From: Burkholderiales bacterium | GTDB lineage: Bacteria > Pseudomonadota > Gammaproteobacteria > Burkholderiales > Burkholderiaceae_C | Direction of reading: 5' to 3' | DNA length: 43,939 nt | Assembly (NCBI GenBank): GCA_003963005.1 | Contig: RXJW01000198.1 | Location: forward strand, 1 to 43,939 | Shown here: one piece after another, positions 1 to 8,695 of the stretch | How the letters are laid out: the number at the start of each line of letters is the position of its first letter | Numbering within the stretch: position 1 is the first letter of the stretch | Notes under the pieces: generated by a model | Told to the model about the DNA's origin: nothing | The model's input: only the letters and a program-made list of their open reading frames with translations | The model's database searches: none | Translations under genes and position numbers: made by a program

Positions 1-3000
1 ACCGTGACGTCGCTGTCCACGTCGACGATGACCGGCCTGGCGAACCTGGGCAGCAGCCTGAGCACCACCGACAGCACGGTGGCGTCGCTGTCCACCGCCA
101 CCGCGGGGAATGTGTCGTCCTTGTCCACGGCGTCGGCCAACCTGACCACCAGTCTGAGCACGACCAACAGCGCCGTCGCGTCCTTGTCGACCACCTCGGT
201 GAACCTGGCGAGCAGCCTGAGCACGACAGGCAGTACCGTGGCCTCGCTGTCCACGGCCACAGCCGGCAGCGTGTCATCACTCTCGACGGCTTCCGCCAAC
301 CTCACGACCAGCCTCAGCACGACGAACAGCACGGTGTCGTCGCTGTCCACGGCGACGGCGACGGGCCTGACCAACCTGGGCAGCAGCTTGAGCACGACGA
401 ACTCGGCCGTTGCGAACCTGTCCAGCAGCCTGAGCACCACCAACAGTGCAGTCACGTCGCTGTCGACGGCCTCGGCCGGCCTCACCACCAGCCTCAGCAC
501 GACGAACAGCACGCTGTCGTCGCTGTCCACGGCCACGGCGGGCAGTGTGTCGTCGCTCTCGACCGCCTCGGCGAACCTCACCAGCAGCCTGAGCACCACC
601 AACAGCGCGGTCACGTCGCTGTCGACCGCATCGGCCAACCTCACGACGAGCCTGAGCACCACCAGCAGCACGCTGACGTCCCTGTCCACGGCCACGGCGA
701 CGGGCCTGTCCAACCTGGGCAGTAGCCTGAGCACCACGAACAGCAGCCTGTCGTCGCTGTCCACGGCGGCCGGGGCCGGTCTGGCGAACCTGAGCAGCAG
801 CTTGAGCACGACGAACACGTCCGTTGCGAATCTGTCCAGCAGCCTGAGCACCACCGACAGCACCGTGGCCTCGCTGTCCACCGCCACCGCGGGCAGTGTG
901 TCGTCCCTCTCGACGGCCTCGGCCGGCCTCACCACCAGCCTCAGCACGACGAACAGCACGCTGTCGTCCCTGTCCACGGCCACCGCGGGCAACGTGTCGT
1001 CGCTGTCGACCGCTTCGGCCAACCTCACCACCAGTCTGAGCACGACGAACAGCACGGTCTCCTCGTTGTCCACCGCGACGGCGACCGGCCTGGCGAACCT
1101 CACCACCAGCCTGAGTACCACCGACAGCACCGTGGCCTCGCTGTCCACCGCCACCGCGGGCAGCGTGTCGTCGCTCTCGACGGCCTCGGCGAATCTCACC
1201 AGCAGCCTGAGCACCACCAACAGCGCGGTCGCGAACCTGTCGAGCAGCCTGAGCACGACCAACAACAACGTGTCCTCGCTGTCCACGGCCTCGGCCAACC
1301 TCGCCACCAGCCTGAGCACGACCAACAGCAGCCTGTCTTCGCTGTCGACGGCGACCGGCACCGGCCTGGCGAACCTGGGCAGCAGCCTGAGCACCACCAA
1401 CAGCAACGTCGCCACGCTGTCCAGCAGCCTGAGCACCACGGACAGCACGGTGACCTCTCTGTCCACGGCCACCGCCGGCAGCGTGTCCTCGCTCTCCACC
1501 GCGTCGGCCAACCTGGCGACGAGCCTGAGCACCACCAGCAGCACGCTGACGTCGCTCTCGACGGCCACCGGCACAGGCCTCGCCAATCTCGGCAGCAGCC
1601 TGAGCACGACGAACACGGCGGTCGCCAATCTGTCCAGCAGCCTGAGCACCACGGACAGCACGGTGACGTCGCTGTCAACCGCGACCGCCGGTAGCGTGTC
1701 CTCGCTCTCGACGGCATCGGCCAATCTCACCACCAGCCTGAGCACGACGAACAGCAATCTGTCGTCGCTGTCGACGGCAACGGGCACCAGCTTGGCCAAC
1801 CTCAACAGCAGCCTGAGCACCACGGGCAGCGCCGTGTCCTCGCTGTCCACGGCGACCGCAGCGAACGTGTCCTCGCTCTCCACCGCCTCGGCCAACCTGG
1901 CGACGAGCCTGAGCACGACCAACAGCACCTTGTCCTCGCTCTCGACGGTGACCGGCACGGGCCTGGCCAACCTGAGCAGCAGCCTGAGCACGACAAGCAC
2001 CGCTGTGCTCAATGTGTCCAGCAGTCTGAGCACGACCAACAGCGCATTGACGTCTCTGTCGACTGCCACGGCCGGCAGCGTCGCGTCGCTGTCCACTGCC
2101 TCCGCCAACTTCACCGCCAGCCTGAGCACGACCAGCAGCAGCCTGGCATCGCTCTCGACGGCGACCGGTTCGGGCCTGGCCAACCTCAGCAGCAGTCTGA
2201 GCACGACCAACTCGGCAGTCGCCACCCTGAGCAGCAGCCTGAGCACGACGGACAGCGCGCTGTCCTCGCTGTCGACGGCCACCGATTCCAGTCTCTCGGG
2301 CCTGAGCAGCAGCCTGAGCACGACCAGCACCCAGGTGTCCAACCTGAGCAGCAGCCTCAGCACGACCAACACCAATGTGGCCAACCTCAGCACCAGCCTG
2401 AGCACGACCAATGCCAATGTCACCAACCTCAGCAGCAGCCTGAGCACGACCAACGCCAACGTGTCGGGCCTGAGCAGCAACTTCGTGAACCTGAGCGCCA
2501 GCCTGAGCACGACCAACGCCACGGTGTTCACCCTCGGCAACAACGTAGCCAACCTGAGCAGCAGCCTGAGCACGACCAATGCCAATGTCACCAACCTCAG
2601 CAGCAGCCTGAGTACGACCAATGCGAACGTCTCCAATCTCAGCAGCAGCCTGAGCACGACCAATGCCAATGTGTCGACCCTGGGCGGCAACGTGGCCAAC
2701 CTCAGCAGCAGCTTGAGCACCACCAATGCCAGCGTGGCAACGCTGGGCAGCAACGTCGCGAACCTGGGCAGCAGCCTGAGCACCACCAATGCGAACGTGT
2801 CGACCCTGAGCGGCAGCGTGTCGGGCCTGAGCAGCAGCCTGAGCACGACCAATGCGAGCGTGGCGACGCTGGGCAACAACGTCTCCAACCTCAGCAGCAG
2901 TCTCAGCACCACGAACGCGAACGTGTCGAACCTCAGCAGCAGCCTGAGCACGACCAACGCCAACGTGGCCAACCTTTCCACGAGCTTGAGCACCACGATC

Positions 3001-3190
3001 ACCAACGTGGCGTCGCTGTCCAGCACGGTGGCCACGACCGTGACCTCGCTCGGCTCGCTGTCGACCAGCGTGGCCAGCACCAACGCGAACGTGGCGTCGC
3101 TGTCGACCACCGTGGTGGCCAATTCGACGGCACTCACCTCGCTGTCGACGACGGTGGCTGCGTCCAATGCCAACACCGCCGTGTTGTCGG
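1..3190 (+). repeat. Tandem coding repeats of the adhesin stalk
   Basis: The motif agcagcctgagcacgacc and close variants recur every 21-45 bases throughout this stretch, encoding SSLSTT units. Units combine into longer blocks (for example ATAGSVSSLSTASANL followed by TTSLSTTNS) that are repeated with small changes. From about 2330 onward the array becomes more regular, with SSLSTTNANV units. This is coding sequence, not a separate element. Such an array can expand, contract or be mis-assembled, so the true copy number is uncertain. Confidence 0.9.
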
Positions 3191-4203
3191 CCGGCCTGTC
3201 GAGCCTGTCGACGGCCGTGTCGCCGATCGTGGCGCAGGCCGCGGCGGCCGCCGCGTCCGGCAGTTCGGTCATGTCCGCCATGACCGGCGGGGGCTCGGGC
3301 CAGGGCATCTACAAGACCCAGGGCCTCACCCCCTCCACCAAGCCGTACACCCCGGGCAACACCTCCACGCTCGACTCCGTGGACGCCACCAAGTGCACCA
3401 CGGTGAACGGCGTCGACACGACAGCCACGGGTCTGTGCGCCAACGTCGGCAGCCGGGAGGGCGTGAACGGGGCCACCAAGACCGTCATCGCCGATGGCGG
3501 GACGGCCTACGGTGCCTATGCCACGGCGGCAGACAGCAACACGACGGCAGTCGGCTTCCGTGCGCTGGCCTCGTATGCCGGGTCGGTGGCCATTGGCTAC
3601 CAGGCGCGTGCCGTGGCCGACCCGACGGTGGCCGTGGGTGCCGATTCTCTGGCCTCGGGCACCAACGGCGTGGCGCTGGGCGCCAGCGCCAGCGCGCAGG
3701 GTACCGACACCACGGCGGTGGGCTACGCAGCCTCGGCCACGGGCAACAAGTCGATCGCGCTGGGCGCCAACGCCTCGGCCACGGGCAACAACTCGGTGGC
3801 ACTGGGCAACAACTCGATCGCCAGCGAAGACAACACGGTGTCCGTCGGCTCCAGCGGACATGAACGTCGCGTGACCAATGTTGCCCCAGGCGTGCGCGAT
3901 ACCGATGCGGCGAACATGCAGCAACTGCGCTCGGTCCAGTCTGACCTGCAGGGCCAGATCGGCCAGACCGCGCGCTATGCCTACTCCGGCGTCGCCATGA
4001 GCATGGCCATGGCGGGGCAGGTGATGCCGAACATGGCGCCGGGCGAGCAGGGCGTGGGGGTCGGCCTTGGCAACTACCGCGGCTACACCGCCGTGGCGTT
4101 CAATTACCGGGCCTTGACCAAGAACGGCATGGCGGTCGGTGTGGGTGTGGCGGCCAGCAAGGACGGTGTGGCCACCTCGGCCAGCGTGGGCTGGAAGTGG
4201 TGA
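1..4203 (+). CDS. Trimeric autotransporter adhesin (YadA-like), 5' end outside window
   Basis: The frame is open from the first base, so the N-terminus, including any signal peptide, is missing; 1400 residues are visible. From nt 1 to about 3190 the protein is a stalk of SLSTTNS-type units in which Leu or Val recurs every seven residues with Ser/Thr/Asn between, as in trimeric coiled coils. A linker (about 3230-3500) holds the only two cysteines (codons 3394 and 3436). YadA-head-like repeats follow (AVGFRALAS, SVAIGYQA, NSVALGNNS; about 3535-3845). Then come a typical neck (SVGSSGHERRVTNVAPG) and a C-terminal membrane anchor of about 75 residues ending in GWKW. The family is known to trimerise, form an outer-membrane barrel from the anchor and display a fibre. 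The head lies on the membrane-proximal side of the stalk. A strong terminator follows. The identity is secure; the ligand is unknown. Confidence 0.95.
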   Translation, partial: TVTSLSTSTMTGLANLGSSLSTTDSTVASLSTATAGNVSSLSTASANLTTSLSTTNSAVASLSTTSVNLASSLSTTGSTVASLSTATAGSVSSLSTASANLTTSLSTTNSTVSSLSTATATGLTNLGSSLSTTNSAVANLSSSLSTTNSAVTSLSTASAGLTTSLSTTNSTLSSLSTATAGSVSSLSTASANLTSSLSTTNSAVTSLSTASANLTTSLSTTSSTLTSLSTATATGLSNLGSSLSTTNSSLSSLSTAAGAGLANLSSSLSTTNTSVANLSSSLSTTDSTVASLSTATAGSVSSLSTASAGLTTSLSTTNSTLSSLSTATAGNVSSLSTASANLTTSLSTTNSTVSSLSTATATGLANLTTSLSTTDSTVASLSTATAGSVSSLSTASANLTSSLSTTNSAVANLSSSLSTTNNNVSSLSTASANLATSLSTTNSSLSSLSTATGTGLANLGSSLSTTNSNVATLSSSLSTTDSTVTSLSTATAGSVSSLSTASANLATSLSTTSSTLTSLSTATGTGLANLGSSLSTTNTAVANLSSSLSTTDSTVTSLSTATAGSVSSLSTASANLTTSLSTTNSNLSSLSTATGTSLANLNSSLSTTGSAVSSLSTATAANVSSLSTASANLATSLSTTNSTLSSLSTVTGTGLANLSSSLSTTSTAVLNVSSSLSTTNSALTSLSTATAGSVASLSTASANFTASLSTTSSSLASLSTATGSGLANLSSSLSTTNSAVATLSSSLSTTDSALSSLSTATDSSLSGLSSSLSTTSTQVSNLSSSLSTTNTNVANLSTSLSTTNANVTNLSSSLSTTNANVSGLSSNFVNLSASLSTTNATVFTLGNNVANLSSSLSTTNANVTNLSSSLSTTNANVSNLSSSLSTTNANVSTLGGNVANLSSSLSTTNASVATLGSNVANLGSSLSTTNANVSTLSGSVSGLSSSLSTTNASVATLGNNVSNLSSSLSTTNANVSNLSSSLSTTNANVANLSTSLSTTITNVASLSSTVATTVTSLGSLSTSVASTNANVASLSTTVVANSTALTSLSTTVAASNANTAVLSAGLSSLSTAVSPIVAQAAAAAASGSSVMSAMTGGGSGQGIYKTQGLTPSTKPYTPGNTSTLDSVDATKCTTVNGVDTTATGLCANVGSREGVNGATKTVIADGGTAYGAYATAADSNTTAVGFRALASYAGSVAIGYQARAVADPTVAVGADSLASGTNGVALGASASAQGTDTTAVGYAASATGNKSIALGANASATGNNSVALGNNSIASEDNTVSVGSSGHERRVTNVAPGVRDTDAANMQQLRSVQSDLQGQIGQTARYAYSGVAMSMAMAGQVMPNMAPGEQGVGVGLGNYRGYTAVAFNYRALTKNGMAVGVGVAASKDGVATSASVGWKW

Positions 4204-4240
4204 TGGCCTGAGGCCGCGCCCGCCGCGGCGGGCTGGCCCG

Positions 4241-4273
4241 CGAGGCCCCTGGTTGCCAGGGGCCTCGTCTTTT
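4241..4273 (+). terminator. Rho-independent terminator after the adhesin
   Basis: A perfect 12-bp stem (CGAGGCCCCTGG, 4241-4252; partner 4256-4267) with a 3-nt loop is followed by TCTTTT. It lies 38 bases after the adhesin stop. It should separate adhesin transcription from the downstream DUF2827 genes, which therefore probably use a promoter between 4274 and 4494. I could not recognise that promoter in the GC-rich stretch. Confidence 0.85.
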
Positions 4274-4494
4274 GCGACGCTTGCAGGCGCGTGGGTGCGC
4301 ATGCGGCGCTGATCCGGCGCGCACCGGCTCTGAACGGCGGGGCTGCTGCGCACCGCGAGGCCGAGCGCGCAGGACGGCGCTGGGCCGGACGGGCCGCCGC
4401 GGGAGTGGGCCTCGGGGTGCACGGCACCCGCCAGGCGGTGGCTCGGCGCACCCCGGTCGTGGCTCGCGACGGAATCGAAGCTGAAGGAGTGGTG

Positions 4495-5625
4495 ATGCGC
4501 ATCGGGATTTCCATCCTCTCCCACGCGGGGCACAGCGTCTGGGAGAACGGCCTCGTGCAGAACGTGGCGTTTCTCGCCCAGTCCCTGCGGGCGCTGCCGT
4601 TCGTGGAGGACCTGCTGCTGCTCGATTGCGGTGACGGCACTCCGCTGCCGCCGGAGTTCCTCGCGCTGTTGCCCGGATGCCGCGTGGCCCGGCTGGCGGA
4701 GGTCGACGTGCTCGACCTGGCCATCGAGATGTCGGGCGGGCTGGACGTGGCGTGGATCGATCGGATGCGCGCCCGCGGCACCCGGGTGGTCTGGTATGCC
4801 GCCGGTCAGCCCTATGTCGCCCTGGCCGAGGCGCACCTGTTCGGCCGGCCCGGGTATTTCAGCCGTGCCGATCGCTGCGACGAGATCTGGCTGCTGCCCA
4901 AGGACGAGGCCTTGGCCCCGATGATGCGCACGCTGCATCGCTGCCCGGTCCGCGTCGCGCCCTACCTGTGGAGTTCCCAGTTCATCGACCACCGCGTGGC
5001 CGAGTTGGCCGCGCCGGGCGTCGTGCTGCGCTGGCAGCCCCCGCCGGCCGGCAGCGCCTGGCGGGTGGGCATCTTCGAGCCCAACATATCCGTCGTGAAG
5101 ACCTGCGTCGTGCCGATGCTGGCCTGTGACCTGCTGCATCGCCGGCAGCCCGGCGCCATCGATCACCTGCGGGTCTACAACAGCAGCCATCTGACCGAGC
5201 ACCGCACCATGCTTCATCTGGCGGGTTCCTTGGACCTCGTGAAGGAGCACCGGACCACCTTCCTGGGGCGGCAGGACATCGCGACGGCCCTGGCGACGGA
5301 GGTGAATGCCGTCGTGTCGCACCAATGGGGCAACGAGCAGAACTACCTCCAGCTCGACGTGCTCCACGCCGGCTTTCCGCTCGTGCACAACGCCCCCTGG
5401 CTGGCCGACCTCGGCTACTACTACCCGGGGTTCGAAGCCGAAGCGGCGTCGCAGCGGCTGGCCGACGCCATGGCGCACCATGCCGAGGACCTGCCGCGCT
5501 ACACCGAGGCGGTTCAACGCCGGCTGGCGCGGCTGGCGCCCACCGATGCCGCCAACGTGCAGGCGCATGCGCGCCTCCTGCTGGCGTTGTGGTCTGAGCG
5601 CGTGCCGGTTCGGAGCGCGGCATGA
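4495..5625 (+). CDS. DUF2827 family protein, putative glycosyltransferase (copy 1)
   Basis: 376 residues. The frame is open about 68 codons further upstream, but ATG 4495 has AAGGAG five bases before it and gives the family-like N-terminus MRIGISIL. Signatures shared with the two other copies here are SVWENGLVQN (residues 14-23), a VAIEMSGGLD-like segment, FEPNISVVKTCVVPM, and near the C-terminus SHQWGNEQNYL and GFPLVHNAPWL. DUF2827 is a Burkholderiales-centred family of unknown biochemical role; its overall look (N-terminal beta strand, Asn/Glu-rich C-terminal motif, LVHN) resembles GT-B glycosyltransferases. There is no signal peptide or membrane segment, so it is probably cytoplasmic. Its stop overlaps the next start (ATGA). 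Position beside a Ser/Thr-rich adhesin suggests it modifies that protein, which is an inference. The family call is firm; the function is not. Confidence 0.85.
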   Translation: MRIGISILSHAGHSVWENGLVQNVAFLAQSLRALPFVEDLLLLDCGDGTPLPPEFLALLPGCRVARLAEVDVLDLAIEMSGGLDVAWIDRMRARGTRVVWYAAGQPYVALAEAHLFGRPGYFSRADRCDEIWLLPKDEALAPMMRTLHRCPVRVAPYLWSSQFIDHRVAELAAPGVVLRWQPPPAGSAWRVGIFEPNISVVKTCVVPMLACDLLHRRQPGAIDHLRVYNSSHLTEHRTMLHLAGSLDLVKEHRTTFLGRQDIATALATEVNAVVSHQWGNEQNYLQLDVLHAGFPLVHNAPWLADLGYYYPGFEAEAASQRLADAMAHHAEDLPRYTEAVQRRLARLAPTDAANVQAHARLLLALWSERVPVRSAA

Positions 5626-6764
5626 CGGCCGTTCACAGCACCGCCAGTTCGCTGCAGGTCGGCGTCTCGATCTACGTTCGACCCGGTCAGCCCTCGCTGT
5701 GGGAAAACGGCATCGCCCAGAACTGCCTGTTCCTGCTGCAGTTGCTGGCGCAGATTCCCGAGGTGGGGCGCGTGGTGCTCATCAATGGCAGCGAGGCGTC
5801 GGACGCCGACCTCCAGACCCTGGCCCTGCCCTACGACTATCCCGTCGTCAGCACCACCGACGCACTGGCGACGCTCGATGTCGCCATCGAGATGGGCGCC
5901 CAGTTCAGCGCCGACTGGGCGCGGGCCTTCAGAGATCGTGGCGGCTGCCTGGTCGGCATGTGCGTCGGCAACAACTACGTGATCGACATCGAGCGGATGA
6001 TGTTCAACCGGCCGAGCGGCTTCGTCGTGTCGGGGGCACCCTATCACGCCGTCTGGACGATCCCGGAGTACGAACGCAGCTGCAAGCCGTACTACGAGGC
6101 TGCCCTGCGCGCGCCGGTCCACATCCTCCCGCACCTGTGGCGCGACGACTTCCTGCGGGCTGCCGAGCGCCAATTGCCCGAAGGCCGTCGATTCGGCTAC
6201 CAGCCGCGCAAACGCTGGCGACTGGGCGTGTTCGAGCCCAACCTGTGCATGGTCAAGACCTGCCACGTGCCGATGCTCAGCGCAGAGTTCGCCTACCGGC
6301 TCGATCCGGCGGCCATCGAGGTGCTGCGGGTGTTCAATGCCCTCGAACTGAAGGCGCACGCAGGCTTCGTGGCGTTTGCGACCAGCTTGGATCTGGTGCG
6401 CCACGGCCTGGCGTCCTTCGAGGGCAGGCTGCCGATCACGACCGCGCTGACCGAACATGCCGACGTCGTCGTGTCGCACCACTGGGAGAACGGGCAGAAC
6501 TACCTCTATTACGAAGCCCTGCTCGGCGGGTATCCGCTGATCCACAACTCACCCTATCTCGCCGGCTGCGGCTACGCCTATACCGACTTCGATTGCGAGG
6601 AGGCGGGCCTTGCGCTGCTGAGGGCGCACCAGGTGCACGATCAATCGCTCGATCAGTACCGGCAGCAGGCGCAGGCCTATCTGCGCACGGTCGACCCCCT
6701 GCATCCGGCCAACGTGGCCGACTATCGCCGAGCCCTGCTCGACGCCTTGGGAGTGACGCCATGA
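5622..6764 (+). CDS. DUF2827 family protein, putative glycosyltransferase (copy 2)
   Basis: 380 residues, starting at the ATG that overlaps the previous stop by four bases, so the two are translationally coupled. It has the same landmarks as its neighbours: SLWENGIAQN near residue 25, DVAIEMGAQF, FEPNLCMVKTCHVPM, SHHWENGQNYLYY, GYPLIHNSPYL. It differs from copy 1 along most of its length, so the pair is an old duplication rather than a recent one. Two paralogues in one operon could act on different sugars or acceptors, or work as a complex; nothing in the sequence decides this. No signal peptide is seen. Its stop again overlaps the next start (ATGA). Confidence 0.85.
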   Translation: MTAVHSTASSLQVGVSIYVRPGQPSLWENGIAQNCLFLLQLLAQIPEVGRVVLINGSEASDADLQTLALPYDYPVVSTTDALATLDVAIEMGAQFSADWARAFRDRGGCLVGMCVGNNYVIDIERMMFNRPSGFVVSGAPYHAVWTIPEYERSCKPYYEAALRAPVHILPHLWRDDFLRAAERQLPEGRRFGYQPRKRWRLGVFEPNLCMVKTCHVPMLSAEFAYRLDPAAIEVLRVFNALELKAHAGFVAFATSLDLVRHGLASFEGRLPITTALTEHADVVVSHHWENGQNYLYYEALLGGYPLIHNSPYLAGCGYAYTDFDCEEAGLALLRAHQVHDQSLDQYRQQAQAYLRTVDPLHPANVADYRRALLDALGVTP

Positions 6765-7315
6765 AGTCACCTGCCGTGCGCGTGTGCGCCCTCGCGCTGG
6801 GCTGTCTGATCGCCGGCGTGCCGCTCACCAGCGGGGCCCAGGCGCCCGCACCGCCACCCGGTGCGGGCATGCTGGCCGAGGCGGCCCAGGTCATGGGCCT
6901 GAAGCAATGCCGGCCCGTGCTGGAACGGCTGGCCCCGATGGTGGCGCAGGACTCCACCGCCCAGGACCTCATCGTCGACCGCGACCTCAAGTCCAAGGAC
7001 GAGGGGCCGATCTTTCTGCTGATGGGCATGCAGCGACCGCTGGGCGCGGCGGCCTTGACCATCTCGGCCATGCCGGACGGCGACGGCAGCTGTTCTTTCG
7101 CCGCCGAGCGGATATCGATGGCGCCCTACACCTGCGAAAGCGTGGCCCGCACCGAGCTGCCCAGCTACCGGGCGACACGCCTGCTGCCCTCCTTCACGGT
7201 CTACACCGACCCCAAGGACCCCGGCGCGACGGTGAGCATGCTCGACTCGCCGCCCGGCTGCATCATCATCCGCCGGCACGTGCAGTTTCGCTGGCGGCCC
7301 GGCGCCCAGCCCTGA
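6761..7315 (+). CDS. Small exported protein of unknown function
   Basis: 184 residues, starting at the ATG that overlaps the stop of the second DUF2827 gene, so it belongs to that operon. The first 26 residues form a signal peptide (a hydrophobic core LALGCLIAG, then a likely cut after GAQA). The mature part has four cysteines (in LKQCRP, GSCSF, YTCES and PGCIII), which would allow two disulfides in the periplasm. I recognise no domain. Coupling of a periplasmic protein to two cytoplasmic DUF2827 proteins is notable: it could be a chaperone or quality-control partner for the adhesin during export, which is speculation from position. The gene ends 13 bases before the oppositely oriented third DUF2827 gene. 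Confidence 0.75.
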   Translation: MKSPAVRVCALALGCLIAGVPLTSGAQAPAPPPGAGMLAEAAQVMGLKQCRPVLERLAPMVAQDSTAQDLIVDRDLKSKDEGPIFLLMGMQRPLGAAALTISAMPDGDGSCSFAAERISMAPYTCESVARTELPSYRATRLLPSFTVYTDPKDPGATVSMLDSPPGCIIIRRHVQFRWRPGAQP

Positions 7316-7328
7316 CTGGCCGGACGGC

Positions 7329-8447
7329 TCAGAACCAGGCGGACAGCAGATCGTCGTAGGCCGCCGGGATGCGCGGGTTGGCGGCCGTGAACCGCTGCAG
7401 GTAGGCCCGCTGCGCCTCACGGTAGGCCCGCGGGTTGTCGCGGACGGCGGGCAGGGCCTGCAGCAGGCGTTCGCCCGCCTGTGCGGCATCGAAGTGCCGG
7501 TAGAACCATCCCAGGGGCCGGCACAGCGGTGCGTTGTGGACCAGGGGGTAGCCGAGCCAGGCCACGTCGAAGTAGAAGTAGTTCAGCGGGTTGTCCCATT
7601 GGTGTGACACGATGGCCTCGGCCCAGCTCGACAGGAAGGGCGCCGTGGCGTGGCGGTCGGTGAACAGCGCCTTGCCATCGCGGACGATGTCCAGCTGGTT
7701 CATGACGATCTGGAACTCGGGGCTGCGGTGGGCCAGGTCCAGCGCATTGCAGACGACGAGTTGGGCGATGGCCTCGGGCGCGCGCCGATAGGCATGCTCC
7801 ACCGCGAACACCGGCACGACGCAGGTCTTGATCACGTTGATGTTCGGCTCCATGACCGCCACCCGCGGTGGCCAGGCCCGCGCTTCAGGCACATAGCAGC
7901 CTTGGTGGGGCAGCTCGGCGCAGGCGGCTTCCAGGCAGAAGGGGTCCCACACGAAGGGCACGACGCTGGCCGGCGCCCGGCGCAAGGTCTGCAGGAACGG
8001 CAGCGTATGCCGCGCCACCTGCGGAATGAACCACAGCGCGTCGAAGTGCGGGTTCACGAACCAGCCCTGGCGCCACAGCGGGCGGTCGAAGAGCATCGCC
8101 TCCACGCCGGCCACGTACTCGCTGCCGCAGCAGTAGCTCACCAGCCGCGTGCCGCGGGTGCGCAGGCGCTCGGTCTGTGCCAGGTCGACCTGGGCCCCCA
8201 GCTCGATCAGCACGTCCAGGTGGTCGATGACGTCGGCCAGCGCCGCGGTCGGGAAGCGTTCGCGCGACCAGGGCAGGGTGCCCGACACATCGACAGCCGT
8301 GGTGTTCACGAGCGTCACCACGTGCTGCCACGGCGAGGCCTGGAGTGCGAGCGCCAGGAAGAGCGCGTTCTGCTTGATGCCGTTGACCCACAGGCTCTCG
8401 TCGGCCGAGCGCAGGCCGATCGTGATGCCGATGCGCAGGCGCTTCAT
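7329..8447 (-). CDS. DUF2827 family protein, putative glycosyltransferase (copy 3)
   Basis: 372 residues from ATG 8447 (MKRLRIGITIG). A much longer open frame exists upstream but lacks family similarity. Landmarks: SLWVNGIKQN (the second of two Glu-for-Val changes compared with WENG in the other copies is not seen elsewhere in the motif), DVLIELGAQVD, MEPNINVIKTCVVPV, SHQWDNPLNYFYF, GYPLVHNAPLC. It faces copies 1 and 2 and must have its own promoter upstream of 8447; no clear Shine-Dalgarno sequence precedes it. The WVNG in place of WENG removes an acidic residue kept in copies 1 and 2, so activity or specificity may differ. The function is inferred as for copy 1. Confidence 0.83.
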   Translation of the reverse strand: MKRLRIGITIGLRSADESLWVNGIKQNALFLALALQASPWQHVVTLVNTTAVDVSGTLPWSRERFPTAALADVIDHLDVLIELGAQVDLAQTERLRTRGTRLVSYCCGSEYVAGVEAMLFDRPLWRQGWFVNPHFDALWFIPQVARHTLPFLQTLRRAPASVVPFVWDPFCLEAACAELPHQGCYVPEARAWPPRVAVMEPNINVIKTCVVPVFAVEHAYRRAPEAIAQLVVCNALDLAHRSPEFQIVMNQLDIVRDGKALFTDRHATAPFLSSWAEAIVSHQWDNPLNYFYFDVAWLGYPLVHNAPLCRPLGWFYRHFDAAQAGERLLQALPAVRDNPRAYREAQRAYLQRFTAANPRIPAAYDDLLSAWF

Positions 8448-8695
8448 GCGAGGCCCAGGGCCGGGCCGGCCGACTCGGCGGTCGCCTGGGGCGGAGCGGT
8501 GTGTCGCATGGGGGCCTCCATCGCTGCGTGCGGCCGCCCCGGCGCGGTCGGGGTACACGGCCTGCGGCGAGTTTAGTGATCGGGCCGGTCCCCGCCGCCG
8601 GTTCTGACGAGCTGCCGGCCTGCGGGCACGAAGCGCTCCCTGCCTGCCACGCGGCAGCCCGATCGCGCGACACTGGCACCCACCGAGACCGAAGC

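Noticed and set aside
4291..4494. An upstream extension of the first DUF2827 gene
   Set aside because: The extra 68 residues are Ala/Arg/Gly-rich and lie outside the family region; ATG 4495 has a good ribosome site.
1675..5568. A 1297-codon open frame on the minus strand under the adhesin and first DUF2827 gene
   Set aside because: It mirrors the repeat on the other strand, is rich in Ala, Arg, Gly and His and has no domain; GC-rich repeats leave antisense frames open.
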